Shown: positions 1 through 7,409 of the stretch, piece by piece | Numbering within the stretch: position 1 is the stretch's first letter | Layout of the letters: each line of letters begins with the position of its first letter | Source: a gamma proteobacterium HTCC5015 | GTDB taxonomy: Bacteria; Pseudomonadota; Gammaproteobacteria; HTCC5015 | Assembly (NCBI GenBank): GCA_000155715.1 | Contig: DS990598.1 | Coordinates: 207,532 to 271,531, forward strand | DNA: 64,000 nt | Reading direction: 5' to 3' | Position numbers and translations under genes: made by a program | The notes under the pieces: model-generated | What the model was told of the DNA's origin: nothing | Databases searched by the model: none | The model's input: only the letters and a program-made list of their open reading frames with translations

Positions 1-634
1 GGCTAGGTAGAACGATCGGCAAGCGACTGTGGATGCGCAGCCGCTGGACGTGGGAAATGGTTTCGATGCGGTCGATGAGCTTGTGAAGGCGCTTATCGCT
101 GAGAGTCAGTGGGTCGCCACCGCTCAGTATGACTTCGTGGATGCTGGAATCGGCGGCGATGTAGTCCAGCGATTCCTGCCACTGTGATTGCGTGGCGCTG
201 GCTTGCTCGTAGGGGTATTCGCGGCGAAAGCAATATCGACAGTGAATGGCGCAAGCCCCCGTGGCCACCAACAGTACGCGACCGTGGTATTTGTGCAGCA
301 GTCCTGTGGTTTTCTGGGCGTTAAGGTCGCCTACGGGGTCGGCGCTAAAGCCAGCGACTTCGGCGTGCTCGACGGCTTGCGGTAGGGCTTGGAGCAGTAG
401 GGGGTCGTCTGCACAACCGAATTGCATGCGGTGGATGTAACTGCGCGGCACTTTCAGGGAGAAGGGCGGCTGTGCTCGCTCTGCTTGTTCCTTCCAGCGA
501 GGGTGCTGATCTAGCCCCACGAGCCTTAGCAGCTCTGCGGGCGAGGTGACGGCCTCGGCTTGCTCGCGCTTCCATTGGGGCGTCGCCTGACTCAAGGGGA
601 GCGGCTTTTCCGCAGCGGGTTGTGCAGGTATCAT
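1..634 (-). CDS. epmB: EF-P (R)-beta-lysine 2,3-aminomutase EpmB (3' end cut off by window edge)
   Basis: Radical-SAM enzyme that isomerises lysine to (R)-beta-lysine, which EpmA then attaches to elongation factor P. Reading back from ATG at 634 gives 211 uninterrupted codons to the window edge. The [4Fe-4S]-binding cysteines are seen as CAIHCRYC near residue 123, followed by FRREYPYE, and a GGDPL segment typical of the KamA family lies further on. The gene is divergent from efp with only 54 bp between the two starts, so the enzyme and its target are likely co-regulated. The C-terminal third, including the PLP-lysine region, lies outside the window. Family call is firm; EpmB rather than another KamA paralogue follows from the efp neighbour. 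Confidence 0.93.
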   Translation of the reverse strand, partial: MIPAQPAAEKPLPLSQATPQWKREQAEAVTSPAELLRLVGLDQHPRWKEQAERAQPPFSLKVPRSYIHRMQFGCADDPLLLQALPQAVEHAEVAGFSADPVGDLNAQKTTGLLHKYHGRVLLVATGACAIHCRYCFRREYPYEQASATQSQWQESLDYIAADSSIHEVILSGGDPLTLSDKRLHKLIDRIETISHVQRLRIHSRLPIVLPS

Positions 635-688
635 AGCGACCTTCCAAAAGCGGCGTTTCTGCGCCGGTACAAAGACAAGAGGATTACC

Positions 689-1261
689 ATGGCGTCATTC
701 AGCACCAATGAATTCAAAAACGGCTTAAAAATCATGATTGATGGCGACCCCTACAACATCGTCGAGAACGAGCTCGTCAAGCCAGGTAAAGGTCAAGCTT
801 TTAACCGCGTTAAGGTACGCAATCTTAAAACGGGAAAGGTCGTCGACAAAACCTATAAATCGGGTGAAAAGGTTGAAGCCGCCGACGTAATGGATACGGA
901 AATGGATTATCTCTACACCGACGGCGAGTTTTGGAATTTTATGGATCCCAACACGTTTGAGCAGGTGGGGGCGTCTGAGTCTGCCGTGGCCGATTCGAAG
1001 CAGTGGCTCAAAGAGCAGGACAGTTGCATTGTCACACTGTGGAATGGCGAGCCGATTTCAGTGTTGCCGCCCAACCATGTCGTACTGGAAGTGACTCAAA
1101 CAGATCCCGGCATTCGCGGCGATACCGCCCAGGGTGCGACGAAGCCCGCTACGGTGGAAACGGGCGCAACTGTGCAAGTACCTCTATTTGTCGATAACGG
1201 CGATTTGCTCAAAATTGACACGCGCACGGGCAAATATATCTCGCGAGCGAAAGAGGACTAG
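689..1261 (+). CDS. efp: elongation factor P
   Basis: Translation factor that enters the ribosomal E site and rescues ribosomes stalled on polyproline. The 190-residue length matches the family. The modification lysine is Lys34 in the loop [13 protein letters not shown], the site that EpmA beta-lysylates. An in-frame start at 560 would add 43 unrelated residues; ATG at 689 is preferred because it follows the AAGAGG ribosome-binding sequence and gives the conserved N-terminus [15 protein letters not shown]. The stop TAG forms part of a CTAGGGCCTGT sequence also found at the MITE end at 3137. It is followed 12 bp later by epmA, so substrate and modifying enzyme are probably co-transcribed. Confidence 0.97.
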   Translation: MASFSTNEFKNGLKIMIDGDPYNIVENELVKPGKGQAFNRVKVRNLKTGKVVDKTYKSGEKVEAADVMDTEMDYLYTDGEFWNFMDPNTFEQVGASESAVADSKQWLKEQDSCIVTLWNGEPISVLPPNHVVLEVTQTDPGIRGDTAQGATKPATVETGATVQVPLFVDNGDLLKIDTRTGKYISRAKED

Positions 1262-1273
1262 GGCCTGTAAATA

Positions 1274-2269
1274 GTGTTCACATCGGATAGTTGGCAGCCT
1301 AGTGCTTCGATCGAAGCGCTGCGCCACAGGGCGCGGATACTGCAAGGTATTCGCGCCTTTTTTGATGAGCGCGGTGTGCTCGAGGTGAACACGCCGTCAC
1401 TCTCTCGAGCGGCGACAACCGATGTGCACCTCGATAGCTATCGCGTCGAAACCGACTCTGGCCCCCGCTATCTACACACCTCGCCCGAATTGCCAATGAA
1501 GCGTTTACTGGCTGCGGGTGTGGGCGATTGCTATCAACTGTGCGCTGTATTTCGCCCGAGTGAGCAGGGTCGCTATCACAACCCAGAGTTCACCTTGTTA
1601 GAGTGGTACCGTACGGCGTATTCCATTGACGATTTAATTGTTGAAACGGCAGCACTGATTCGCGCCCTGTTACCGCTCGCCCCCGCAGATAATTCGGCGT
1701 TGCCGGCGGACTTGCCCTTGGTGAGTGTTCGCTACAGCGATGCCTTTAAGGCGCGCTTGGGCCTGTGCCCGCTGGCCGCTACGGAACACGAGCTACAAAC
1801 CCTGTTGCACGACAATGGATTGTGGTCAAAAGAGCAGGGCATTCTGCCCAAAGATAGCGCACTCGATTTGCTATTTAGTCAGGCGGTCAGTCGCCACTTT
1901 CCCGAGCGGCAGTTGACCGCAGTCACTCACTACCCGGCCAGCCAAGCGGCTTTAGCCCAACTGACACCCGATGACCCTGCGACCGCCCAACGCAGCGAGC
2001 TGTACTGGGGCCAAGTGGAGTTGGCCAACGGTTTTAAAGAACTCACAGACGCCGACGAACAACGCGCCCGTTTTGAAGCGGATAACCGCGAACGAAAAGC
2101 CAAGGGACTGATCGAGCAGCCAATGGACGAGTGCTTCTTACAAGCTCTAAAACAGGGAGGCATGCCCGATTGTTCTGGTATTGCCCTTGGTGTGGATCGT
2201 TTAATGATGAAGCTGCTCGACGCTGACCAAATACAGGCAGTTATGGCTTTTGATGCGTCGCGGGCATAG
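1274..2269 (+). CDS. epmA: EF-P lysine ligase EpmA (LysRS-like)
   Basis: Paralogue of the class II lysyl-tRNA synthetase catalytic core that activates (R)-beta-lysine and ligates it to Lys34 of EF-P. It has 331 residues, close to the usual 325, and lacks the tRNA anticodon-binding domain. The N-terminus SWQPSASI and the class II motif 2 region FRPSEQGRYHNPEFTLLEWY are seen, as is motif 3 near the end (GIALGVDRLMMKLL). The start is taken as GTG at 1274 because the following residues align with the family N-terminus; no clear ribosome-binding site precedes it, suggesting translation after efp termination 12 bp upstream. Confidence 0.95.
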   Translation: MFTSDSWQPSASIEALRHRARILQGIRAFFDERGVLEVNTPSLSRAATTDVHLDSYRVETDSGPRYLHTSPELPMKRLLAAGVGDCYQLCAVFRPSEQGRYHNPEFTLLEWYRTAYSIDDLIVETAALIRALLPLAPADNSALPADLPLVSVRYSDAFKARLGLCPLAATEHELQTLLHDNGLWSKEQGILPKDSALDLLFSQAVSRHFPERQLTAVTHYPASQAALAQLTPDDPATAQRSELYWGQVELANGFKELTDADEQRARFEADNRERKAKGLIEQPMDECFLQALKQGGMPDCSGIALGVDRLMMKLLDADQIQAVMAFDASRA

Positions 2270-2282
2270 TGATTCACATGCT

Positions 2283-3140
2283 ATGAAACTGATTTTAAGT
2301 CGCAAAGGCTTTGATAGCAGTGCGGGCGGATGTCCCAGCCCCGTGTTTGAGGACGGCTCGTTTATTACGCTGCCGATACCCGACGAGGAGTCGCCAATTC
2401 AATACGGGGATATTCGCCATGCCAGCACAGACGTGGGGCGCTTGGTGTCGGACCTTACGGGCAACGCCTCTATGGCAATCGCGGGGGCGCATCTCGACCC
2501 CGATTTAATGCCAGAGCATCTATCTCGCTCCTCGGGCTGGCGGCCCAATTTAGGCCAGCACGGCACGGCGCAGTCGCACTTGATTAAGCAATCTGTACAG
2601 GTCGGTGATTTGTTCCTGTTTTTTGGTTTGTTCCAACGCGCCGAGTGGCGCGGCAACGGCTATCAGTTTTTAAAGCAGCACGCGCCGTTTCATGCACTGT
2701 GGGGTTGGCTGCAAATTGGCTGTATTCTACCTTTGGAACAGGCCGACTTGGTTCCACAATGGGCTCGCTACCACCCTCATTGCTTCGGCCAGCGCCATGG
2801 CAACAACAGCTTGTATGTGGCCTCGGAAAAATTGTTTTTGAATGGGCGGGCAACCGACTTCAACGGGGCGGGGGTGTTTAATCGGCTCACGGCGCACCAC
2901 CGCTTGACGCGCCCCGAGTCGGCGCGGCGAACCGAGTGGCAGCTGCCCGAGTTTTTTTATCCCGACGACAATACCCAAGCCATGAGCTACCACGCCAATC
3001 TATCGCGCTGGCAGCGCTCAGAAGAAGAGGGCTTGTGCGCTTTACAAGCTGCCGCTCGCGGCCAAGAGTTTGTTTTTCAACACGGTCATAAAAAGGCGTG
3101 TAGCCGCTGGATTAACAATCTACTAGCGAAAGGGGGCTAG
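2283..3140 (+). CDS. conserved protein, probable Nmad3 (nucleotide modification associated domain 3) family
   Basis: A 285-residue protein beginning MKLILSRKGFDSSAGGCPSP and containing LPIPDEE, TDVGRLVSDL and GDLFLFFGLF. These resemble the Nmad3 family, a poorly characterised group named for association with predicted DNA-base modification systems; that assignment is from memory of the N-terminal pattern and is tentative. No catalytic motif is evident. ATG at 2283 is chosen over an earlier in-frame start at 2250, which lies inside epmA. The gene follows epmA by 13 bp and could share its transcript. Its stop TAG lies in the CTAG that borders the MITE, so the C-terminus may have been set by the insertion. 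Confidence 0.6.
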   Translation: MKLILSRKGFDSSAGGCPSPVFEDGSFITLPIPDEESPIQYGDIRHASTDVGRLVSDLTGNASMAIAGAHLDPDLMPEHLSRSSGWRPNLGQHGTAQSHLIKQSVQVGDLFLFFGLFQRAEWRGNGYQFLKQHAPFHALWGWLQIGCILPLEQADLVPQWARYHPHCFGQRHGNNSLYVASEKLFLNGRATDFNGAGVFNRLTAHHRLTRPESARRTEWQLPEFFYPDDNTQAMSYHANLSRWQRSEEEGLCALQAAARGQEFVFQHGHKKACSRWINNLLAKGG

Positions 3141-3403
3141 GGCCTGTTAACACAAATTTTATGATCTCTGCTGGAAGCCATTTTCCTGCCCAGCAAGGCA
3201 GAAGGCGTGCCGTGTAGTCCGTCTACACAAACAACGGATAACGCAGCTGGGCGGAAAAGAGCTCCAGCCCTTCGGGTTGTGGCTAAAAAAGCGCCACTCA
3301 TCGTTGCTCGTCGCTCATTTGGATTCACCAAACCACGCTCCTTGCGCCTTGATTGGCGCTTTTTTAGTCACAACAGTGACCATCAAATTTGTGTTAACAG
3401 GCC
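3141..3403. mobile_element. 263-bp MITE-like element with 28/30 terminal inverted repeats and CTAG target duplication
   Basis: Positions 3137-3166 and the complement of 3378-3407 match at 28 of 30 bases, and each end is bounded by CTAG (3137-3140, 3404-3407). Two further nested inverted repeats are visible: 3181-3194 with 3246-3258, and 3279-3296 with 3354-3371, so the element could fold along most of its length. No transposase is encoded. A 4-bp CTAG duplication suits IS5-type elements, which is inference. Both flanking convergent genes have their stop codon inside the bordering CTAG. Confidence 0.8.
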
Positions 3404-4180
3404 CTAGTGCGTTTCGGTTTCGAGCTGGCGCCAACGCGTGGGGTAGTAGTCCATAGCGCCGGCCTCTTGGAAAATACGTCGCAACGCACCGCTTTTTAGC
3501 AGTTTTGGGAATTGGGTGTCCCAAATGTGAATCAGTTGGCGGGATCGCTCCGTGGGAGCAAAGCCTAGATACAAGCCGAGCTGGGTTAACTCACGCAGCT
3601 CCAGTGGTTTTTGATCCGCTGAGCGCTGCTCCAATAGCCACTGTAAATCCTCTTTGGCTTCCGCAACAAAGTCGGTGCGATCTAATTCCACTAGCTTAAC
3701 GGCCTGTGACAATTTATTAACGGTCACGCTCTCAAAGTCCGCATGGAGATATTGAGGCAGGGAATAGCCGCGCAAATACGCAATACGCTTGCCATTTAAA
3801 GAGGCCTCTCCCTGCCAGTTTTGAAAGCTCGTCGGCTTGGCTAAAACGGAGAGTACTTCGTAATCGTGGGCCCACTTTGGGTAAATCGCGAACGCTTGCT
3901 CATTTTTGTAAGCGGCTGCCCAAGCGTCTGCATGGCCTTGTTTTACCGCTTTGATGGCGCGATTGTAGGGCAGGATTTCAGTCGTTACGGTAACGCCGCC
4001 GCGAGCAAAAACGGCCTTTAACACCTGCCATAACCGCCCTTGACCATCGTGTTCGGCGTAGCCCTCCCAGAATTGGCTCACGATGTGAATCTGTGTCAAT
4101 GGCTTGTCTGAGTGTGCAGGCACACCCCATAAACTGGAGAGCAAAAGCAGGGATAGCGTCAGTAATCGTCGGGTGTACAT
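3404..4180 (-). CDS. periplasmic amino-acid-type substrate-binding protein (SBP_bac_3-like)
   Basis: A 258-residue exported protein with a signal peptide (RRLLTLSLLLLSSLWGVPAHS) and no lipobox. The mature part starts with a beta strand (TQIHIVSQFWEGYAEHD), followed by ILPYNRAIKAVKQGHADAWA, the usual layout of family 3 solute-binding domains found in Pseudomonas-type stand-alone binding proteins. No permease or ATPase lies nearby, so it may be an orphan sensor or binding protein; the ligand cannot be read from sequence. An in-frame start at 4342 is rejected because it overlaps the neighbouring phosphatase gene and would bury the signal peptide. The stop codon overlaps the right-hand CTAG of the MITE. 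Confidence 0.7.
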   Translation of the reverse strand: MYTRRLLTLSLLLLSSLWGVPAHSDKPLTQIHIVSQFWEGYAEHDGQGRLWQVLKAVFARGGVTVTTEILPYNRAIKAVKQGHADAWAAAYKNEQAFAIYPKWAHDYEVLSVLAKPTSFQNWQGEASLNGKRIAYLRGYSLPQYLHADFESVTVNKLSQAVKLVELDRTDFVAEAKEDLQWLLEQRSADQKPLELRELTQLGLYLGFAPTERSRQLIHIWDTQFPKLLKSGALRRIFQEAGAMDYYPTRWRQLETETH

Positions 4181-4265
4181 CGCTTTAGAGTAGATCAAGC
4201 GAGTTAATTTACCAACAATGAGCGGCGGATCTATCGTGCGTCGAGGCAAAGCCGTTTCGCATTTT

Positions 4266-5192
4266 TTATGCAACCCATACATAGTGGTCGCGGTTGAGAT
4301 GGGCCTCCCCCCGCCAGCGATAGGCGCACATTTTTCGGTCACCTTTGGCGGCCGCCACGCTGTAATCTACGCAGGCGATGCTGTTTGATAGTGGCTCGGG
4401 CGTCCCGTTGAGCCAGTAGTGACCGACAAACAGGGGCTTGTCATTGGCATAGCGCGGCAGCGTGTCGAGCGGGGCAGGGCTGTCGGGGATGCTGTCAATT
4501 TGAGAGTGGGCGACGCGCGCCAAGCCACGATATGTGTTGGCGCTGTTGTCCCACCAACGCGTTCGAATACGGCGTCGCGGATGGCCGTCGGCATCGTAAA
4601 ATACAGCGCCCTCGGGCAGTTCGAGTTCAAAGCCTTTGAGCACGATTTCTAAAGCCTCAAATTCCTCTGTGCCCTTTTTTCCTAAGGTGTACCAGGCGCT
4701 ATCTAGCAAACGGTTTTGATCGTCTAGGTGCGGTCGCAGGAGATCGATGCTGCTGGGGTGCCAACAGGCGTGAATCACGCGAAGACCGTCTAAATCCAAC
4801 CACAAGGGCAGGGTCTTAAACCAATCTAAAGCGGCTCGATACGGCTTGGAGCCTTCGCCCAACTGCTCTAAAAAGGCTTGGTGCTGGTGATGGTTTTTGT
4901 CGTTGTGAGGGCGCAAAAATGCACCGGGCTTGTCGGGGTCGGGCAGCGTCCACGTCACCGCATTGAACTCGTGGTTGCCCATGACCGCCTGCGCAGACCC
5001 CGCCTCGACCATTGAGCGAACGATGTCGATACTGTGCTGCTGCTCGGGCCCACGGTCGATGATATCGCCCACAAAAATGGCTTGGCACTCGGCGTGTTGC
5101 CAAACACCGTCGCGCTCTTGATAACCCAACTTTTTGAGCAGGCTTTTCAATTCCTTAGCGTACCCGTGGATATCGCCAATAATGTCGTACAT
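4266..5192 (-). CDS. metallophosphoesterase (PrpA/calcineurin-like, serine/threonine phosphatase type)
   Basis: A 308-residue soluble protein with the dinuclear-metal motifs of calcineurin-like phosphoesterases in order: GDIHG at the N-terminus, GDIIDRGPEQ near residue 42, and GNHEFN near residue 70. Later histidines (VIHACWH, FVGHYWLNG) probably complete the metal site. This motif set is shared by bacterial PrpA-like protein phosphatases and diadenosine tetraphosphatases; the substrate is not predictable. It lies 85 bp upstream of the binding-protein gene in the same direction, with no evidence of a functional link. Confidence 0.85.
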   Translation of the reverse strand: MYDIIGDIHGYAKELKSLLKKLGYQERDGVWQHAECQAIFVGDIIDRGPEQQHSIDIVRSMVEAGSAQAVMGNHEFNAVTWTLPDPDKPGAFLRPHNDKNHHQHQAFLEQLGEGSKPYRAALDWFKTLPLWLDLDGLRVIHACWHPSSIDLLRPHLDDQNRLLDSAWYTLGKKGTEEFEALEIVLKGFELELPEGAVFYDADGHPRRRIRTRWWDNSANTYRGLARVAHSQIDSIPDSPAPLDTLPRYANDKPLFVGHYWLNGTPEPLSNSIACVDYSVAAAKGDRKMCAYRWRGEAHLNRDHYVWVA

Positions 5193-5257
5193 AAACGCTC
5201 TTGAATATTATGAAATCAATCGAGTTAGGGGAGAGGCGGTTCAAGGTGACTAACAAG

Positions 5258-5842
5258 TTACTGCTCGTCATCAACGGGATGCCCCTGTGTGTCCAATAGT
5301 ATGGATTGCCCCACGGCGTAAAAAAAGCGGTAGTGCTGAATTTCACCCCAGAATTCCAATTTTCCACTCATGGCTTGATAGTGCTGCTGGGCAGTTTCCC
5401 TAGCTTCGGCGACTTGCTCGTGCAGAGGCAACCGCCAGAAAGAGGGGGCAAAATAGAGATAACACCTGTGCAGTAGCGCTGCCAAGGCAAACAGGGGCAT
5501 GCCGGGGCGGTCGGCGCGCTTGAACCCGGTGTGTATAGATATATAGGGTTTAAACGCTCGATTGTGGGCCAGGCGGTCCTCGTTGATGGCGTCTATCTGT
5601 TGCCGCGCTTGAATGCTGTCCACTCCAAGTACATCACTCAGCTTTAGCACAAACTCTTCATCGCTGAATGTCATATCAAAGGCTCCGTTTTCCAGGCCGA
5701 GAAATGGGCTATTCAATACATTGCGCAGGCGTTCTCGGTGTTTTTGTTGGGGCTTGATATAGCCCATTAACATAAGCGCCTCGGCGTAGCTCAGGTGCGC
5801 GATGCGTCGATTCAATTCATCGCGAAGTGATGTGTCTTTCAT
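5258..5842 (-). CDS. conserved hypothetical protein
   Basis: A 194-residue soluble protein with no family I recognise. No signal peptide or membrane segment is seen. The N-terminal part is rich in charged helices (MKDTSLRDELNRRIAHLSYA), the middle contains FLGLENGAFDMTFSDEEF, and the C-terminal part carries aromatic stretches such as CYLYFAPSFW and YRFFYAVGQS. The start at 5842 is favoured over 5899 because a strong GGGAGGGAAAG ribosome-binding sequence precedes it. It is followed 65 bp downstream by the phosphatase gene on the same strand. Codon usage is like that of its neighbours, so it is likely a real gene. Confidence 0.6.
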   Translation of the reverse strand: MKDTSLRDELNRRIAHLSYAEALMLMGYIKPQQKHRERLRNVLNSPFLGLENGAFDMTFSDEEFVLKLSDVLGVDSIQARQQIDAINEDRLAHNRAFKPYISIHTGFKRADRPGMPLFALAALLHRCYLYFAPSFWRLPLHEQVAEARETAQQHYQAMSGKLEFWGEIQHYRFFYAVGQSILLDTQGHPVDDEQ

Positions 5843-5974
5843 ACTTTCCCTCCCTTCTTGGGCTTTTCTTTTATTATCCATACGGTTGCGACATTTCATG
5901 TCGCGATTTATTGAGCGGCTGATGTCAGTGGCGGGCGCCCTAAAGCAGGCGGGTACTCATGTAACAAAGGAAAA

Positions 5975-6000
5975 CATTCGCTTGCAGGGCAAGCTCCTAC
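5975..6000 (-). repeat. REP element, family A
   Basis: An inverted copy of GTAGGAGCTTGCCCTGCAAG plus GCGAATG. Related copies are at 7167-7190, 17483-17509 and 43938-43963. Each is a short imperfect palindrome in a non-coding gap, as expected of REP sequences. Confidence 0.8.
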
Positions 6001-6026
6001 ATGTGTGATCACTTGGCTGGGTAAAA

Positions 6027-6103
6027 TGGCGCCCTTGGCAGGAGTCGAACCTGCGACCTGCCCCTTAGGAGGGGGCTGCTCTATCCAGCTGAGCTACAAG
6101 GGC
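6027..6103 (-). tRNA. tRNA-Arg (anticodon CCT)
   Basis: A 77-nt cloverleaf can be folded by eye: acceptor stem GCCCTTG/CAAGGGC, D-arm AGCTCAGCTGGATAGAGC, anticodon stem GCCCC/GGGGC with loop CTCCTAA (anticodon CCT at complement 6067-6069), T-arm with GGTTCGAAC, discriminator G and an encoded CCA at 6027-6029. It would read AGG codons. It stands alone between the REP element and the DUF4197 gene. Confidence 0.97.
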
Positions 6104-6250
6104 GTGTTGTGGCGTTTTTGTTGCTTTGGCGCGCCGCTGAATTTCGATACAATCCCTGTCAACCGTTGACTATTGGCGCGTGGGCGGCAATTCTACCGCG
6201 AGTCGACGGCGCCTTCCATGCGCGCCCACCGAATATTTTGAGGAATCACT

Positions 6251-7012
6251 ATGCGTTTTGGCTTGCGTCCCTATTTTGTGCTGTTTGTGCTGGCGAGCAC
6301 AGTGTTTATCAGCGGCTGCCCCATGTTGCAGGGCATTGCCCCCGTGGTGGAGTCGGGCCCCCAAGCGCCGACCACAATGGAATCGCAAACCGCCACGCGT
6401 CAGGCCCTGTTGCAGGGGGTGAATGCCGCCGTGGCCGTGCTGGGCAAAGAGGGTGGCTTTAGCTCGACGGCCTATCGCTTGCCGCTGCCTGAAAACTTGC
6501 GTCAAACCGCTGAGCGCGCCCGCGCTATGGGTTTGGGCCGCTATGTCGATGATTTTGAAATGAGCTTGAACCGCGCTGCGGAAAAGGCGGTGCCCGAGGC
6601 GGTGGATGTATTTAAAACCAGCGTCGCACAAATGAGTTTTCAAGATGTGGTGGCGATTTTGCAGGGCGGCGAGCACGCGGCCACGGACTATTTTAAACGC
6701 ACCTCTGAGGCCCAGTTGGAAGCCCGCTTTAAACCGATTGTGACCCGCGCCACATCGCAGGTGGGCGTGACTGAGCAGTACAAGAAGCTCTCTGAAAAAG
6801 TCGCTTACTACGGTCGCTTGGTCGGTTACGAGCCGCCCGTGCCCACGGATTTAGACGGCTATATTACCAATGAGGCGACGGGCGCACTGTTTGACAAGAT
6901 GGCCAAGGAAGAGGCGCTGATTCGCCAAGACCCAGTGGCGCGGGGAACGCAGTTATTGAAGAAGGTGTTTGGTTTTTACACCGACTCTGGCAGCAGCGCC
7001 CCACAGCCGTAG
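6251..7012 (+). CDS. DUF4197 lipoprotein
   Basis: A 253-residue protein with a lipoprotein signal (VFISGC lipobox, cysteine at residue 24) and the DUF4197 body: a helix-rich repeat with LQGVNAAVAVLGKEGGF, LPLPENLRQTAERARAMGLG and DDFEMSLNRAAEKAVPEA. The conserved end YITNEATGALFDKMAKEEA is present. The family is widespread in proteobacteria and its function is unknown; a periplasmic or outer-membrane location is inferred from the lipobox. An AGGAATCACT ribosome-binding region lies just before ATG 6251. It is a single-gene unit, followed by about 400 bp of repeats. Confidence 0.88.
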   Translation: MRFGLRPYFVLFVLASTVFISGCPMLQGIAPVVESGPQAPTTMESQTATRQALLQGVNAAVAVLGKEGGFSSTAYRLPLPENLRQTAERARAMGLGRYVDDFEMSLNRAAEKAVPEAVDVFKTSVAQMSFQDVVAILQGGEHAATDYFKRTSEAQLEARFKPIVTRATSQVGVTEQYKKLSEKVAYYGRLVGYEPPVPTDLDGYITNEATGALFDKMAKEEALIRQDPVARGTQLLKKVFGFYTDSGSSAPQP

Positions 7013-7041
7013 AATGGGTTTGTTCGAGGGTGCTGTTGGAG

Positions 7042-7115
7042 GGAGATCCTGAAGCTTCCGCTCTTGCTCGCGCTCCTTACCTACATCCCTGTAGGCAAAT
7101 CAAGTTCAGGATGAC
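7042..7115 (+). repeat. 74-bp dispersed repeat, inverted copy at 26054-26127
   Basis: The reverse complement of 26054-26127 matches this segment at 72 of 74 bases. Both copies lie in intergenic DNA about 19 kb apart, in opposite orientations. No reading frame is conserved between them that would suggest coding. Confidence 0.85.
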
Positions 7116-7166
7116 GTGTAGTTGGTCCGGGATGGCGTGCAGTGGGTTCGGGGTGACGTGGTTGCT

Positions 7167-7275
7167 GTAGGAGCCTGCCTTGCAGGCGATGAGCTGCTCG
7201 GGGTCATTAGTTCCCCCTCTCCCCGGCCCTCTCCCGCGGAGGGGAGAGGGAGTGTGGGTCGGGCTTCAGCCCGAC
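7167..7275. repeat. cluster of small palindromes (REP family A, CT-rich palindrome, GTCGGGCTTCAGCCCGAC)
   Basis: Three units lie in a row in the gap before mrcB. A REP family A copy is at 7167-7190, a palindrome rich in CCCTCTCC/GGAGAGGG at 7216-7251, and GTCGGGCTTCAGCCCGAC at 7258-7275, which recurs exactly at 17868-17885. I see no gene in the 7013-7409 gap. Confidence 0.8.
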
Positions 7276-7409
7276 AACGAGGCAGCCCTTCAGGGATAGG
7301 GGCGCGGCAACAAACAATTCCGGCTTTCTCGCAGGGCGAGGGGCCCTCTTTTAATGAGCACGGCTGGGGGTGTGAACACCCATCGTGCGGTTAGTATTCA
7401 CATCAATCT

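Noticed and set aside
7122..7394. 90-residue plus-strand open frame before mrcB
   Set aside because: Consists of REP family A and other palindromes; no ribosome-binding site or homology.
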